A stretch of 64,000 bases of DNA from Spirosoma aerolatum (GCF_002056795.1 NZ_CP020104.1:6395501-6459500); one strand, 5' to 3'. Shown: positions 25,466 through 35,162, numbered from the stretch's first letter. The notes: generated from the sequence alone by a model not told the origin. Translations and numbers: made by a program.

Positions 25466-27241
25466 TTACTTCGTGGTCATTTCTCGTTGTAAGGCGTCGA
25501 TGGCAGCCGTCAGATATACCATTGGGGCGTTCCAGTTGATGGCAATTTCGTTCGACGCATACGAGCAGGATTGATCCAGATACACTTCGTCGGCAATGGT
25601 TGTGGTATAGCCCGAACACTTATCCTGCCGAGCCGCATTGGCGTTGGTTCCGCCCGATAATAGACCGGGCACAGGCGCTTCGATACCATCAGCTACCGAA
25701 GGGCGGTGGTGCGGATTCAGGGTTGATTTATGCCCAAAACCGGTTAAAAACGAGTACCCTACTGCATTACGGCCCAATAAATAATCGAGGTTGGTTAGGG
25801 CATACGTCAGGTATTTTTTATCCGCTGTGAGCCGATACGCCTGAATAAGCGCAATACCCTGATTAGCCGCAACCGAACTGCTTCCCCAGATAAAATCCTT
25901 CGCCGATTTACCCATAATGGTCCCAAACGCCTGTTCGTCGGCCCCCACAATCAATTCGTCTGCCAGTTTCTGGATATGCTTTCTGGCCGAACCGGGTTCT
26001 GGCCTATTCTGTAATGTCTTGTCTTTAGCAAAGCGAGCGAGTGTATAATACGCCAGTGTCCGAACCTGAGGCCAGGCGGGCAAAGGCGTATTATCGTCGG
26101 GAAACAGGTTCACAGTTGTAGCATATGTATCCTTTTTCGTCGTGACAAACAGTTCCGTAGCCGCCCAAATCCACTCGTCGCTGGCGCTTCGGTCTTCGTA
26201 ACTGCCAGTGGTTACGTCGGGGTCGAACTGTTTGTTCATGTCGCTCTGCCGGTAATACAGTTCGGGATTCTTTTGCGCCCACTGCCAGGCCGTTTCGGCA
26301 GCTGTCAGGCAGGAATCCGCCAGACCGGGGAGTTCACGAGCAAAGGGTCTGTACACACGGGCGGCCTGAGCCATGACAGCGGCAAAATCGAGGGCGGCCG
26401 TTATGCTTTTCTGAACAACATAGCGATCTTTAGTAGCCTTATCGGGCATAACCATCCCGTCAAATCCGGCATTGGTTAGTTTATGGTATACACCACCATC
26501 GACCGGGTCCTGCATGGTCAGCATCCAGCGCAAATTCCATAAGGATTCATCCAGCAAATCGGGGATGGCGTTTGAACTTTCGGGAATATTCGTTTTCAGA
26601 GATTTACAATAGGCTGGAAAATCTTCGTACAGCGACAGAAGCGTACCCATCGTAATACCGGAATTGACGATGTACTTATTGTAATCACCCGCATCGTACC
26701 AACCACGGGGTGACGAAATGGTAGTCCCAACGGGCCGACTGGCCGAAGCCGCCGACGGATGGATGAACACCCGCGTATCGGGATGCCCCGCTGGGCGGCT
26801 CCATTTACCGGCATACGTTGCCGGTAAATCGGTCGATACCCGTTGATAATAAAACCCTTTCAATGACCCGATAGCCGCAGCCCGGTGTACATCCGGTTCA
26901 ATCCGAAAAGGAGCCGAATGGCCTAGTCCGGGAATACTGACCACAAATGTACCGGCTGTTTTCAAACCCGAGAAATCAGCCGTATGCGTCTTTTTCCCAG
27001 AAATAGCGTTCGTCCGGGGTAGGCTGAGCATGCCTTTAAACACGATCTTTTTGCCATCGGGAGTTGCTATTTCGAAAGGCCCTGATGCTTGCCCAACGAC
27101 AATAGCAACCTTCGGTGCATTTGGGTAAAAACCAAGCTGGTTTAGACGAATTGAGTCAGATAAGGACTGCGCAGATACGCTTAACAGATTTCCCGCAAGG
27201 AGAATCGTCAGCACAACGACAAATGGAGCTTTCACCGGCAA
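25466..27241 (-). CDS. GH9 endoglucanase-like glycoside hydrolase
   Basis: Exported inverting beta-glucanase family protein, 591 residues. A signal peptide (about 1-24, ending SVSAQ) leads to an Ig-like CelD-N domain with RLNQLGFYPNAPK. The (alpha/alpha)6 barrel starts near residue 120. Catalytic landmarks are GWYDAGDYNKY (base Asp pair), NPHHRPS (substrate-binding His) and SYASNEIAINWNAP (acid Glu), all at family positions. With the neighbouring fucosidase it points to plant or algal polysaccharide use. Its direct substrate could be cellulose, xyloglucan or mixed-linkage glucan. Confidence 0.92.
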   Translation of the reverse strand: MPVKAPFVVVLTILLAGNLLSVSAQSLSDSIRLNQLGFYPNAPKVAIVVGQASGPFEIATPDGKKIVFKGMLSLPRTNAISGKKTHTADFSGLKTAGTFVVSIPGLGHSAPFRIEPDVHRAAAIGSLKGFYYQRVSTDLPATYAGKWSRPAGHPDTRVFIHPSAASASRPVGTTISSPRGWYDAGDYNKYIVNSGITMGTLLSLYEDFPAYCKSLKTNIPESSNAIPDLLDESLWNLRWMLTMQDPVDGGVYHKLTNAGFDGMVMPDKATKDRYVVQKSITAALDFAAVMAQAARVYRPFARELPGLADSCLTAAETAWQWAQKNPELYYRQSDMNKQFDPDVTTGSYEDRSASDEWIWAATELFVTTKKDTYATTVNLFPDDNTPLPAWPQVRTLAYYTLARFAKDKTLQNRPEPGSARKHIQKLADELIVGADEQAFGTIMGKSAKDFIWGSSSVAANQGIALIQAYRLTADKKYLTYALTNLDYLLGRNAVGYSFLTGFGHKSTLNPHHRPSVADGIEAPVPGLLSGGTNANAARQDKCSGYTTTIADEVYLDQSCSYASNEIAINWNAPMVYLTAAIDALQREMTTK

Positions 27242-27298
27242 TAAGGAAGGGTTTATAATACGCCCGAAAAGCTAACCTTCCAGGAGCACTCGCGTACT

Positions 27299-28642
27299 TT
27301 ATTCTCTCGACGACGCTTTATAAATACCTACTTCGGCTAACTCTACTGATCCATTCGCATTATTAATGAACAAACGAAGCTTCGTTGATTTTACAGCCGG
27401 AAAGCGCAGTAGCCGTTTGTAGCCGACAGTTGTAAAGGTTTGCAGAAGTTGCCAGTCGGAGCCATTCCAGTATTCGACCCGGCCACTGGCTATTCGTTGG
27501 CCATTGGCGATATTTTCCTGAATTGAAATCCGGTCGAACTCTGCTTCTTTTCCCAACTCAATAACCAATGGCTGATTCGCCGACAGGGTTGTAAACGTAG
27601 CCAGTTTTTTATCGGTCAGTTTGGGCTGTTTAGCCACCAGATTAGTCTTGAAGGTTTCATCGAGAATACTTCGAAACTCTTTCAAACTGGCCAGATCAGG
27701 CTCCGAAAATAAACCCTCCCGATTGGGTGGCACATTGAGCAACAACAAACTGTTCCGGCCAACGGACTGGTAATACAAATTCACCAGGTTTTTCCCCGAA
27801 CGCACTTTGGTATCTTCGGATGCATGATAAAACCAGCCCGGTCGGATTGATACGTCGGTTTCCGCCGGAACCCATTGCTTACCAGCCGCATCGCCCCGAT
27901 TGAGGTATTTTGAATCCGCTACCCCTGGTGCCAGCCCTTCGGTATTGATGGTCGACCAGCAGGTTTCTCCGGCGTTACCCGCTTCGTTGCCCACCCAGCG
28001 TACATCAGGACCTGCATCGGAAAACATCACCGCATTCGGCTGTAATTCCCGAACCAGCGCCCAGTACCCGGCAAAATCGTAGGTCATATCTTTGGCGTTT
28101 TCGCCTTTGGCACCATCGAACCAAACCTCCGACACAGGGCCATAATTGGTCAATAGCTCCCGGAGCTGACTTTTATAATAATCGTTGTACGCAGCTGTCC
28201 CATAGCGCGGTTCATGACGATCCCAGGGCGAGAGATAGACACCAAATTTCAGCCCAAATTCACGACAGGCATCGGCTACTTCTTTCACTACATCGCCTTT
28301 CCCGTTCTTCCAGGGGCTGTTTTTGACTGAATGTTCGGTCATTTTAGACGGCCACAAGCAAAATCCATCGTGGTGCTTGGCAGTAATGATCGCCATCTTA
28401 AAACCGGCTTCTTTCAGCGCCTTAATCCACTGCCGAGCATCGAGTTTGGTCGGGTTAAAAATAGCTGGACTTTCGGTTCCGTCGCCCCATTCCTTATCCG
28501 TAAAGGTATTGACCGTAAAGTGAAGAAAAGCAGTGGTTTCGAGGGGTTGCCAGGCTAGTTGGCGGGGAGTGGGCTTAGGTTGCGCGTTTGCCATGACTGC
28601 GGCTAATACCATTACACAACCCGTAAGAAAAGAATGACGCAT
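27299..28642 (-). CDS. GH29 alpha-L-fucosidase
   Basis: Retaining exo-fucosidase, 447 residues, with a signal peptide (ending AVMANAQ). The catalytic barrel shows FLHFTVNTFTDKEWGDG at the start, AKHHDGFCLW, and the nucleophile Asp in SEVWFDGAKGEN. The C-terminal 110 residues resemble an F5/8 type C (discoidin) carbohydrate-binding domain. It lies upstream of the GH9 gene on the same strand with a 57-base gap, so they may be an operon acting on fucosylated glycans such as xyloglucan. The general acid cannot be fixed by eye in this variable part of the family. Confidence 0.9.
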   Translation of the reverse strand: MRHSFLTGCVMVLAAVMANAQPKPTPRQLAWQPLETTAFLHFTVNTFTDKEWGDGTESPAIFNPTKLDARQWIKALKEAGFKMAIITAKHHDGFCLWPSKMTEHSVKNSPWKNGKGDVVKEVADACREFGLKFGVYLSPWDRHEPRYGTAAYNDYYKSQLRELLTNYGPVSEVWFDGAKGENAKDMTYDFAGYWALVRELQPNAVMFSDAGPDVRWVGNEAGNAGETCWSTINTEGLAPGVADSKYLNRGDAAGKQWVPAETDVSIRPGWFYHASEDTKVRSGKNLVNLYYQSVGRNSLLLLNVPPNREGLFSEPDLASLKEFRSILDETFKTNLVAKQPKLTDKKLATFTTLSANQPLVIELGKEAEFDRISIQENIANGQRIASGRVEYWNGSDWQLLQTFTTVGYKRLLRFPAVKSTKLRLFINNANGSVELAEVGIYKASSRE

Positions 28643-28726
28643 ACAGGAATTGAACTAGTAACCAGTGATAGATTTTAGCAATAAAAGTACCCCAAAAATA
28701 TAACCTAAACGCTCTGGGCACGCTAG

Positions 28727-29812
28727 TTATACCACTTGCTCCAGCATCTGGATATACCCCTGCACCCCTTCTTCGATTTCGCGCAGGTAAATAAATTCAT
28801 CCGCCGAGTGCGAACGTCCCGAATGGCCTGGGCCACACTTGAGCGATGGGCAACTTAACAACGCCTGATCGGAGGTAGTGGGTGAGCCGTAGGTGAATCG
28901 TCCCAGCGCCAGGCCAGCCTTCACTATCGGATGATCGGCCGGAATGCTGGATGGCTTCAGACGAATCGAGCGCGGCTTTACTTCTGCCTGGATATTCGCC
29001 TGGATGGTTTCAATTACTTCTTCGAGCGTGTACTGTTCCGTCACCCGAACATCAATGGTGTATGTGCAGGTATCAGGCACTACGTTGTGCTGAGTTCCGG
29101 CATTGATGATGGTTACCGATAACTTGATTGGCCCCAGTGTTGGCGACACTTTAGGGAACTGATAATTGATCAGCCAGTTAATATCCTGGATGGCTTTATA
29201 AATCGCATTATCACCTTCGTCACGAGCTGCATGTCCACTTACACCGTGGGCTGTGCAATCGAGTACAAGTAATCCTTTTTCGGCAATGGCCAACTGCATT
29301 TCAGTCGGTTCGCCCACAATGGCAAAATCAATGGGTGGCAGCAGAGGCAACACAAGCTCCAGGCCATCCCGTCCCGAAATTTCCTCTTCGGCCGTAGCAG
29401 CCATCACCACATTGTAGGCCATCTCAGGGCGATTGTAGAAATAGACGAAGGCGGCCAACAACGATACCAGACAACCACCTGCGTCATTACTTCCCAAACC
29501 AAACAATTTCCCATCCTGCACCAAGGGCGTAAACGGGTCCAGTGTCCAGGATTTATTGGGTTTTACGGTATCGTGGTGCGAATTGAGTAATAGCGTTGGC
29601 TTCGTTGCATCGAAATACTGATTCTGAGCCCAAACATTATTGTTCAGTCGTTGATAAGGAATGTGTTTCTCCTGAAAAAACGCTTCGATAAGGGCTGCTG
29701 TCCGGGCCTCTTCCCGGCTGAACGAAGGGGTTGAAATCAGTCGTTTGAGCAAGGCGAGCGCTTCTGCCGAAAGGGTAGCCTGCGTTGAGTTGTTCGCGAT
29801 TAGCTGAGACAT
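28727..29812 (-). CDS. M20-family deacetylase/peptidase (ArgE/DapE-like)
   Basis: Cytoplasmic zinc amidohydrolase of 361 residues. Metal-site motifs: LLNSHHDTV (His-x-Asp), GLGSNDAGGCLVSLL (bridging Asp), AATAEEEISG (catalytic and metal Glu) and the C-terminal GPGHSGRSHSADEFI. The size and motifs fit the Bacteroidota N-acetylornithine/N-succinyl amino acid deacetylases. I chose the ATG at 29812. The open frame back to 29899 adds a hydrophobic leader not expected for this cytoplasmic family. No arginine or lysine genes are adjacent. Confidence 0.85.
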   Translation of the reverse strand: MSQLIANNSTQATLSAEALALLKRLISTPSFSREEARTAALIEAFFQEKHIPYQRLNNNVWAQNQYFDATKPTLLLNSHHDTVKPNKSWTLDPFTPLVQDGKLFGLGSNDAGGCLVSLLAAFVYFYNRPEMAYNVVMAATAEEEISGRDGLELVLPLLPPIDFAIVGEPTEMQLAIAEKGLLVLDCTAHGVSGHAARDEGDNAIYKAIQDINWLINYQFPKVSPTLGPIKLSVTIINAGTQHNVVPDTCTYTIDVRVTEQYTLEEVIETIQANIQAEVKPRSIRLKPSSIPADHPIVKAGLALGRFTYGSPTTSDQALLSCPSLKCGPGHSGRSHSADEFIYLREIEEGVQGYIQMLEQVV

Positions 29813-29949
29813 AGAATAGAGCATTGGCTGTTCAAAGATACGACCAATGCTCAATAAGCAGCCGGAAACCGTTAGAAGCAACCAGTTGATTGTTGTCAAG
29901 TCGAGATGCGCTCCACAAATCCTACAGCCGTCAACCCATTGTCAGTCAG

Positions 29950-30834
29950 CTAGCCTTCATAATATTTGACGCCTTTCTCCCGCAGAAACGCTTTTATCAC
30001 ATCGACGTGTACACAGCGGCCTACGTTCAGAAACGGGTAATTGGAAACCCGCCTTTTGCGACCATTAACCAGTACTTCGTGATCTTCAATATCGAAGCCC
30101 AGGTGGAGGTGACTTGTAGCCGACTGCATCCCAAAAATAATCCCATTTGTATCGAAAAGCGGCCCGCCACTTTGTCCACGCAATCCGGGTGTGCTCATTT
30201 CTATGCCCGATACTCCTCGATTGTCGCCCGTCAGACGGGTTACGATACCATCGATTGGAAACGACGGCGACGATGCTCGTCCAACCGTATCCCATTCGAT
30301 ATCGTCTATGGATGGATTGTAACGAAAGTTTGTAAACTCAGGAAATGGATAGCCTAATCGGCACAGACTACGGCCCGGCTTTATACGCGACGTATCACGC
30401 AGAAACGTAGCATAGGAATTATAGAGTATACGCTTGTAACCTTCAAACCGAAGAAGTGCCAGATCCTGAGTGGGATGACTGTCAATATTTAATCGCTGAA
30501 ACTGGTCGACACAGCCTATAAAATTATTACGTATACGAATAATGGTATCCGGGCTTAGCTTGTATTTGGTTTCGAGCTGGCTAATCAGGTGGGTCACATT
30601 TTTCTCCCGGAGTACATCTCGACGGGCGCCCTGAAATTCGCGATAGTTTTGGAAAATGGCATCCGCCTGCGCCACTAAATCGGCTACGTGTTTGCAGGTG
30701 ATGGCGCACGCTTCTTCGTTTACAAAAAATAAGGTTGCCGTTCCGGGTATAATGCCATCGTGCCCGTATAGACGAACAATCGAATGCAATGGACGGGTAA
30801 AAGAATCAACGCGTTCTATGGCGTCAACAAACAT
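29950..30834 (-). CDS. Trypsin-like serine protease domain protein
   Basis: 294 residues without a signal peptide. The catalytic triad can be read: His in ITCKHVADL (about residue 53), Asp in TQDLALLRFEG (about 129) and Ser in RGQSGGPLFDTNG (about 220), in the trypsin/S1C fold. No PDZ or membrane segment is present, unlike DegP. It is probably a cytosolic or unusually exported protease, a type often linked to stress or defence modules, but nothing nearby supports a specific system. The start codon lies well inside a region otherwise without genes upstream. Confidence 0.83.
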   Translation of the reverse strand: MFVDAIERVDSFTRPLHSIVRLYGHDGIIPGTATLFFVNEEACAITCKHVADLVAQADAIFQNYREFQGARRDVLREKNVTHLISQLETKYKLSPDTIIRIRNNFIGCVDQFQRLNIDSHPTQDLALLRFEGYKRILYNSYATFLRDTSRIKPGRSLCRLGYPFPEFTNFRYNPSIDDIEWDTVGRASSPSFPIDGIVTRLTGDNRGVSGIEMSTPGLRGQSGGPLFDTNGIIFGMQSATSHLHLGFDIEDHEVLVNGRKRRVSNYPFLNVGRCVHVDVIKAFLREKGVKYYEG

Positions 30835-30919
30835 AATAAGTCAGTGTACAAGTGCATAAATAAGGCTGCAAGTTAACCAATACCAACGCACTCAAACTCC
30901 AACTTACCGACCAGCCCGA

Positions 30920-31145
30920 TTATTTTTCAGGTTTTGCTTCAACCTCGGCGGGTACCACGCCCCCCCCAGCATTGGCACTATCGGGAGGAGCCTGCTCTGG
31001 TGCATTCAGGGAGTTTGTCGTCGTATCACCCTGTCGGCCAGATACCGAACTATCACTACCTGTCGTAGCGGTATCGCCCGATGTTTCTTTATTACCTGAC
31101 GAACAACTCCCGCCTACTAAACTTTAGCCAACCAGTAGGGCTGCC
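30920..31145 (-). pseudogene. Remnant of a Ser/Thr-rich lipoprotein or DUF937 tail
   Basis: Read from about 31145 down, one frame gives IRAWIWAALLVG, a TAA stop, then SLVGGSCSSGNKETSG and about 55 more Ser/Thr/Asp-rich residues ending at a stop at 30920. The hydrophobic stretch followed by Cys resembles a lipobox, or the membrane helix and acidic tail of the DUF937 protein just upstream (WLRWAMIAIAV, then KCSQNQNG). No start codon is present and the frame is interrupted, so it looks like a decayed duplicate. A run of eight C bases (30960-30967) lies within it. The rest of the 431-base gap shows nothing. Confidence 0.45.
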
Positions 31146-31265
31146 CATATCCAGGCCCGAATTCAATTCTTAGCCTGATGTATCATACAGGGTTGGGGAA
31201 AAGTTGTATTCCTAACTATTAGTTACCTGATTGAAAAAGCGGCCGTACGCACCTGCACTAGATGA

Positions 31266-32177
31266 TTAGCGATTTGAGGCCGAAGAGTCACGCGTACCTA
31301 ATGGGCCTGATGCTGTTGAGTCTGTCGTTTGACCGTTGGCCTCCTCAATGCTCTGTTTAGTGGCAGCCGATGTATCTTCAACGGCATTCGACTCTACAGT
31401 TCGGGTCGAGTCAGTACTAACCCCGTCTATACCGTTCTGATTCTGGCTACATTTCTGAATCAACAGCGCCAATATCAACACAGCAATCGCAATCATAGCC
31501 CAGCGTAACCAGCGTACATTTTCGTGACGACGTTCCCCTTCAGGGCTTTTCGGAATATTTGGATTTATGACATTACTACTCAGATTATCCGTACCCTGCA
31601 CCTCAGTCTGCGGCCCTGTGGGCGTTACTAGCTCATCGAACCCCAGCAGACTTCCGACCCCATTCAGCTCTTTGGGCAGCGTCTGATGAAACTCCGTGGC
31701 CTGGCCCAGTAATAATGTTTCCAGGTTCTCTGCCGACAATCCTTTTTCCTGCTCCTGACGACCCAAAATACCCATCAGAATTGAACCGATCTGCGCCAGC
31801 ACTTCTAGCACAGACTGCGGTTTAGCACCGCTATACAGGCCAATCAGTTCGGTAACTTTGGTAAGATTATCGCCAAAGATATGACTTAGAAAATCACGCC
31901 CAGACGCAGTAAGCCCGGCTATTTCTGACTGATTGCCAACCACCTGGCTCAGATCTAGCGGTGTGTCCCGGTAATCGTTGCTATCTAAAAAGTGAATAAG
32001 GGATGTGGGGCCACCTGTATCCTGAACCCGGCGAGTGAGTCCACCCAATAATGTTGGCAGGGCTCCATCGATAACTTTCTGGATCGTAGCTGATGATTCG
32101 TTTAGCTCACTGCCAAGCTGGTCAATTACAGTCGGGGTAAACTGTTCTTTCAGGTACGAAATTAAATGAACGGCCAT
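31266..32177 (-). CDS. DUF937 family protein, second copy
   Basis: 303 residues. DUF937 covers about 1-190 (LISYLKEQFTPTVIDQLGSE, then GALPTLLGGLTRRV and DNLTKVTELIGLYSG). A single membrane helix follows at about 224-243 (WLRWAMIAIAVLILALLI), then a charged Ser/Thr/Glu-rich tail of about 55 residues. It is a paralogue of 3153-3896, longer by the tail. The LysM/BON gene precedes it on the same strand across a perfect hairpin, so they are probably separate transcripts. Function unknown; the membrane anchor suggests an envelope role. Confidence 0.72.
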   Translation of the reverse strand: MAVHLISYLKEQFTPTVIDQLGSELNESSATIQKVIDGALPTLLGGLTRRVQDTGGPTSLIHFLDSNDYRDTPLDLSQVVGNQSEIAGLTASGRDFLSHIFGDNLTKVTELIGLYSGAKPQSVLEVLAQIGSILMGILGRQEQEKGLSAENLETLLLGQATEFHQTLPKELNGVGSLLGFDELVTPTGPQTEVQGTDNLSSNVINPNIPKSPEGERRHENVRWLRWAMIAIAVLILALLIQKCSQNQNGIDGVSTDSTRTVESNAVEDTSAATKQSIEEANGQTTDSTASGPLGTRDSSASNR

Positions 32178-32244
32178 GAGTTTTTAGTAGGTTGAGACCA
32201 ATAAAACCACGCATATGCCGAAATGTTATTCCTGTAATGTATTT

Positions 32245-32322
32245 GTAACGTTATAGGGCTGAAGTATTATCCTGTTGATCACAATGGAACAACAGGATAA
32301 TACTTCAGCCCTATAACGTTAC
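32245..32322. terminator. Perfect 33-bp hairpin after the LysM gene
   Basis: Arms 32245-32277 and 32290-32322 pair without mismatch around a 12-base loop. It is 18 bases past the stop of the minus-strand LysM gene and about 70 bases before the DUF937 start. Confidence 0.8.
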
Positions 32323-32340
32323 TGAGATTAAAATTCTATT

Positions 32341-32808
32341 TTACAGTTGTGGAATCCGCAGAACCTGATCAGGGTAGATCTTGTCAGGATCGCTCAACAT
32401 AGGCTTATTAGCTTCGAAGATAATGCCGTATTTCATCGGATCGCCATACACTTCCTTCGCGATTTTCGATAAGGAGTCACCCGATTTTACAGTGTAGTAT
32501 TTTCCTTCAGGAGCTGGTGTGTCTACCGTTAGTTGGTTATCAACAGCGGATACACCCTCTACGTTACCTACGGCCAATGCAATTTTTTCAGCATCCTCCT
32601 GCGTTTTTACTGAGCCTGTTATGGTAACCGTATCCCCTTTGGTTTTTACGGTCAGGCTATTGTACGCAAGTCCAAGCTTCTTCACATGGTCGAGTAAGGC
32701 CTGTGCCCGAACAGGTTCTACTTTCTCTGCCTGAACTGGATCGGGGGCAGCTTCTTCTTTGTGAAAAATTTTTTCGCCTACTCCTTTGAAAAACGATAAA
32801 AGACCCAT
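32341..32808 (-). CDS. BON-LysM domain protein (Kbp/YgaU-like)
   Basis: 155 residues with a BON domain (about 25-90, LNVTVKTKGDTVTITGSV-like strands and GVSAVDNQL) and a C-terminal LysM domain (YYTVKSGDSLSKIAKEVYG to VLRIPQL). The order and length match E. coli YgaU/Kbp, a cytoplasmic potassium-binding protein. The N-terminus MGLLSFFKGVGEKIF also fits. I chose ATG 32808; the frame is open to 32853 but homologous starts have the MGLLSF form. A cell-wall role is possible, though no signal peptide is seen. Confidence 0.87.
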   Translation of the reverse strand: MGLLSFFKGVGEKIFHKEEAAPDPVQAEKVEPVRAQALLDHVKKLGLAYNSLTVKTKGDTVTITGSVKTQEDAEKIALAVGNVEGVSAVDNQLTVDTPAPEGKYYTVKSGDSLSKIAKEVYGDPMKYGIIFEANKPMLSDPDKIYPDQVLRIPQL

Positions 32809-32966
32809 TGGTTTAGAATGATTTAAAATGAAACATGCAGTAATGGTTGGCAAGTACGCGAACCCATCTCAGACAAACAACAGTTGTGGATAATGGTTTG
32901 TTTACTACCTTCCGGTTCATCATTGTCATTTGACGCAGAATGAGTCGACTGGTAACAGAAAGCCGT

Positions 32967-32974
32967 TACTTTTG
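32967..32974 (+). promoter_or_regulatory. Candidate -7 element (TACTTTTG) for the SGNH gene
   Basis: Exact match to the Bacteroidota -7 consensus TAnnTTTG, 48 bases before the chosen ATG. No good -33 TTG is seen at the usual spacing. Confidence 0.4.
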
Positions 32975-33022
32975 CGTTCTTTTTTTACAATTTCTTATTA
33001 TTCAAATAAACTATACACCCGA

Positions 33023-34351
33023 ATGCATGCTGCTAACCGATTTCGATGGGCTCTTATAGTAACCGTATTGGTTAGTATAAATGCCTGTACGAATAATGAC
33101 ATTGATCCGAACGGGTCGAGCACAGGGGCTGCTCCTACTAAAGGTTCGGCTGATTTTACGAAGTATGTAGCTGTAGGTAATTCGTTGACCTCTGGCTATG
33201 CCGACAATGGACTTTATCGCGACAGCCAACTCAATTCGTATCCAAACATATTAGCGGGCCAGTTCAAAACGGTCGGAGGAGGTGATTTCATCCAGCCCCT
33301 GTTCTCAGAAGCGCAGGCCGCGGGGTCAGGTTATATCAAACTGATTAAAGTACCAAATCCTTCAGACCCGACCTCGCTGGCCAGTTCGCTGGGCCAGGTG
33401 GCTCCGGCAGCTATTCGGGGCACAAGTCCGGGAGGTGGCGGGCCACTCTACACTAAATTTACAGGAGCCAACCAGAATCTGGGTGTTCCTGGCATTCGAA
33501 TGGCCGACATACTGTCGCCGGGCTACGGTTCTTCCCTGGGAAATGCGTACTTTGAACGTCTGTTACCTGACCAAAGCTCGACAACCTATTTCCAGTATGC
33601 CAGTGATAATTTGAACGGAGCTACCTTTTTTACCTGCTGGCTGGGCAACAACGATGCGTTAGGGTATGCGCTGGCGGGTGGAGTAAGTGCCGATAACCTG
33701 ACCTCCACGACGCTCTTCACTACAAACTTCACCGCCATCATGAACAAACTGACCGAAGGAGGCCGGAAAGGCGTTGTTATCGGTATTCCCAATATCACGA
33801 TGACCCCGTATTTTACAACCGCCACCGACCAGATCAACGCACTATTGAAAGTACAGGGTCTATCGGGATTGGCAATCAGTTCAAAATCGGCACCGGGTGG
33901 GGTACGTATGTCTGGATCGGGCGATTATTTTCTACTTTCTATTGCCTCAGTACTTAATAGCTTCATTGCCAAAGGCGTTGGGCTTAGTGCCTCTAATCCG
34001 GTGCCCGACCAGTATGTGCTGGATGCCAGCGAGGTAACTACCCTGAACACCCGCATCAACGAATTCAATACCATCATGAAAACGCAGGCCGATGCTAAAG
34101 GGCTAGTGTACGTGGATGTGAACCCCATCTTTCAGCAACTGGCACAAACTGGCGGCTACACCCTAAACGGCATCACCTATTCATCAACCTATATTCAAGG
34201 GGGCGTTTTTAGCCTCGATGGTATTCACCTGACCCCTGCCGGTTATGCTATGGTGGCGAACGAAATTATAAAAGGCATAAATGCGAAATACAGTTCAACA
34301 ATTCCTCAGGTTAATCCAGCCAACTACCGTCGGGTGTTGCTGCAACAATAA
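33023..34351 (+). CDS. SGNH/GDSL-type hydrolase lipoprotein
   Basis: 442 residues. The signal peptide ends in a lipobox (VLVSINACTNND), predicting an envelope lipoprotein. The SGNH nucleophile block is FTKYVAVGNSLTSGYADNG, the oxyanion Asn block is TCWLGNNDALGY, and the Asp-His pair is in LDGIHLTPAGYAMVANE near the C-terminus. Likely an esterase or lipase-like hydrolase. The ATG at 33023 gives a proper signal peptide; the upstream TTG at 32930 would not. The stop is four bases from the start of the outer-membrane protein gene, so they are co-transcribed and may act together. Confidence 0.88.
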   Translation: MHAANRFRWALIVTVLVSINACTNNDIDPNGSSTGAAPTKGSADFTKYVAVGNSLTSGYADNGLYRDSQLNSYPNILAGQFKTVGGGDFIQPLFSEAQAAGSGYIKLIKVPNPSDPTSLASSLGQVAPAAIRGTSPGGGGPLYTKFTGANQNLGVPGIRMADILSPGYGSSLGNAYFERLLPDQSSTTYFQYASDNLNGATFFTCWLGNNDALGYALAGGVSADNLTSTTLFTTNFTAIMNKLTEGGRKGVVIGIPNITMTPYFTTATDQINALLKVQGLSGLAISSKSAPGGVRMSGSGDYFLLSIASVLNSFIAKGVGLSASNPVPDQYVLDASEVTTLNTRINEFNTIMKTQADAKGLVYVDVNPIFQQLAQTGGYTLNGITYSSTYIQGGVFSLDGIHLTPAGYAMVANEIIKGINAKYSSTIPQVNPANYRRVLLQQ

Positions 34352-34355
34352 ATTT

Positions 34356-35153
34356 ATGAGATTTTACCAGCTTTCATTCGCTCTATTACTCAGCCTGACA
34401 GCATCGGGAGTAATGGCGCAAACGTCGGGTCGTAGTATCGAACTCGGTATCAAAGGAGGAGGAACCTTCACGCATGGGTTTACAACTGTCCCCGGCCAAA
34501 CGGTAGGCAGTGTTAAAGTACCTGATCTGGAAAATAAAAATAATGGAATTGGATACGGCTATTCAGGAGGTTTATGGGCCCGTAAAAATTTTGAGAGATT
34601 TTTCATCCAGGCCGAAGTAACCTACAATCGATTTGTGCTGAGACAGAAAGCAGCTATTACAGTCGATGTAAACGCCAATGCAGCGCTGGCCAATGCACTA
34701 CCGGTTAGTGTACAGCCGGGGTTACTGAATGCTTCGTTAAATGTAGTCTCTGAATCTATTCTGGAAGCGGTAGATGTACCGATTCTGATCGGGAAACGCT
34801 GGATGAATGGAAAGCTTCGCGGGTATGCCGGACCAAACTTTATTTTTGTTCAGAAAGCCCAGGCCAACCGAACCACCAGCGGGGCCATCAATGCGAATTC
34901 GACGATCAATTTTCCGCAAACTGATATTCCGGCGACCACAGGTACTACCAACCTGCTCAATAAATACGAAGCGCAGAATCTGGAGGTAAAAGATTTTACG
35001 TATGCGCTGGAACTGGGTGTGGGCTATACACCGCTGCCCTTTTTAGACGTTGATGTCCGCTATGCAGCACCCGTAGGGGGTGTGTACAAAGATTCGGGCA
35101 TCAAAGGATTTCTGGGAATAGCCACTGTTTCTCTTGGCTTCAGGGTATTTTAA
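34356..35153 (+). CDS. PorT-like outer-membrane beta-barrel protein
   Basis: 265 residues with a signal peptide (ending SGVMAQ) and alternating amphipathic strands typical of the Bacteroidota outer-membrane barrel family: SIELGIKGGGTFTHGF at the start, then FFIQAEVTYNRF, VPILIGKRWMNGKLRGYAG, and the C-terminal aromatic end TVSLGFRVF. Four bases after the SGNH lipoprotein gene. The ATG at 34356 was chosen because the longer frame (34281) overlaps the upstream gene. Function unknown. Confidence 0.82.
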   Translation: MRFYQLSFALLLSLTASGVMAQTSGRSIELGIKGGGTFTHGFTTVPGQTVGSVKVPDLENKNNGIGYGYSGGLWARKNFERFFIQAEVTYNRFVLRQKAAITVDVNANAALANALPVSVQPGLLNASLNVVSESILEAVDVPILIGKRWMNGKLRGYAGPNFIFVQKAQANRTTSGAINANSTINFPQTDIPATTGTTNLLNKYEAQNLEVKDFTYALELGVGYTPLPFLDVDVRYAAPVGGVYKDSGIKGFLGIATVSLGFRVF

Positions 35154-35162
35154 TACAAGTAC

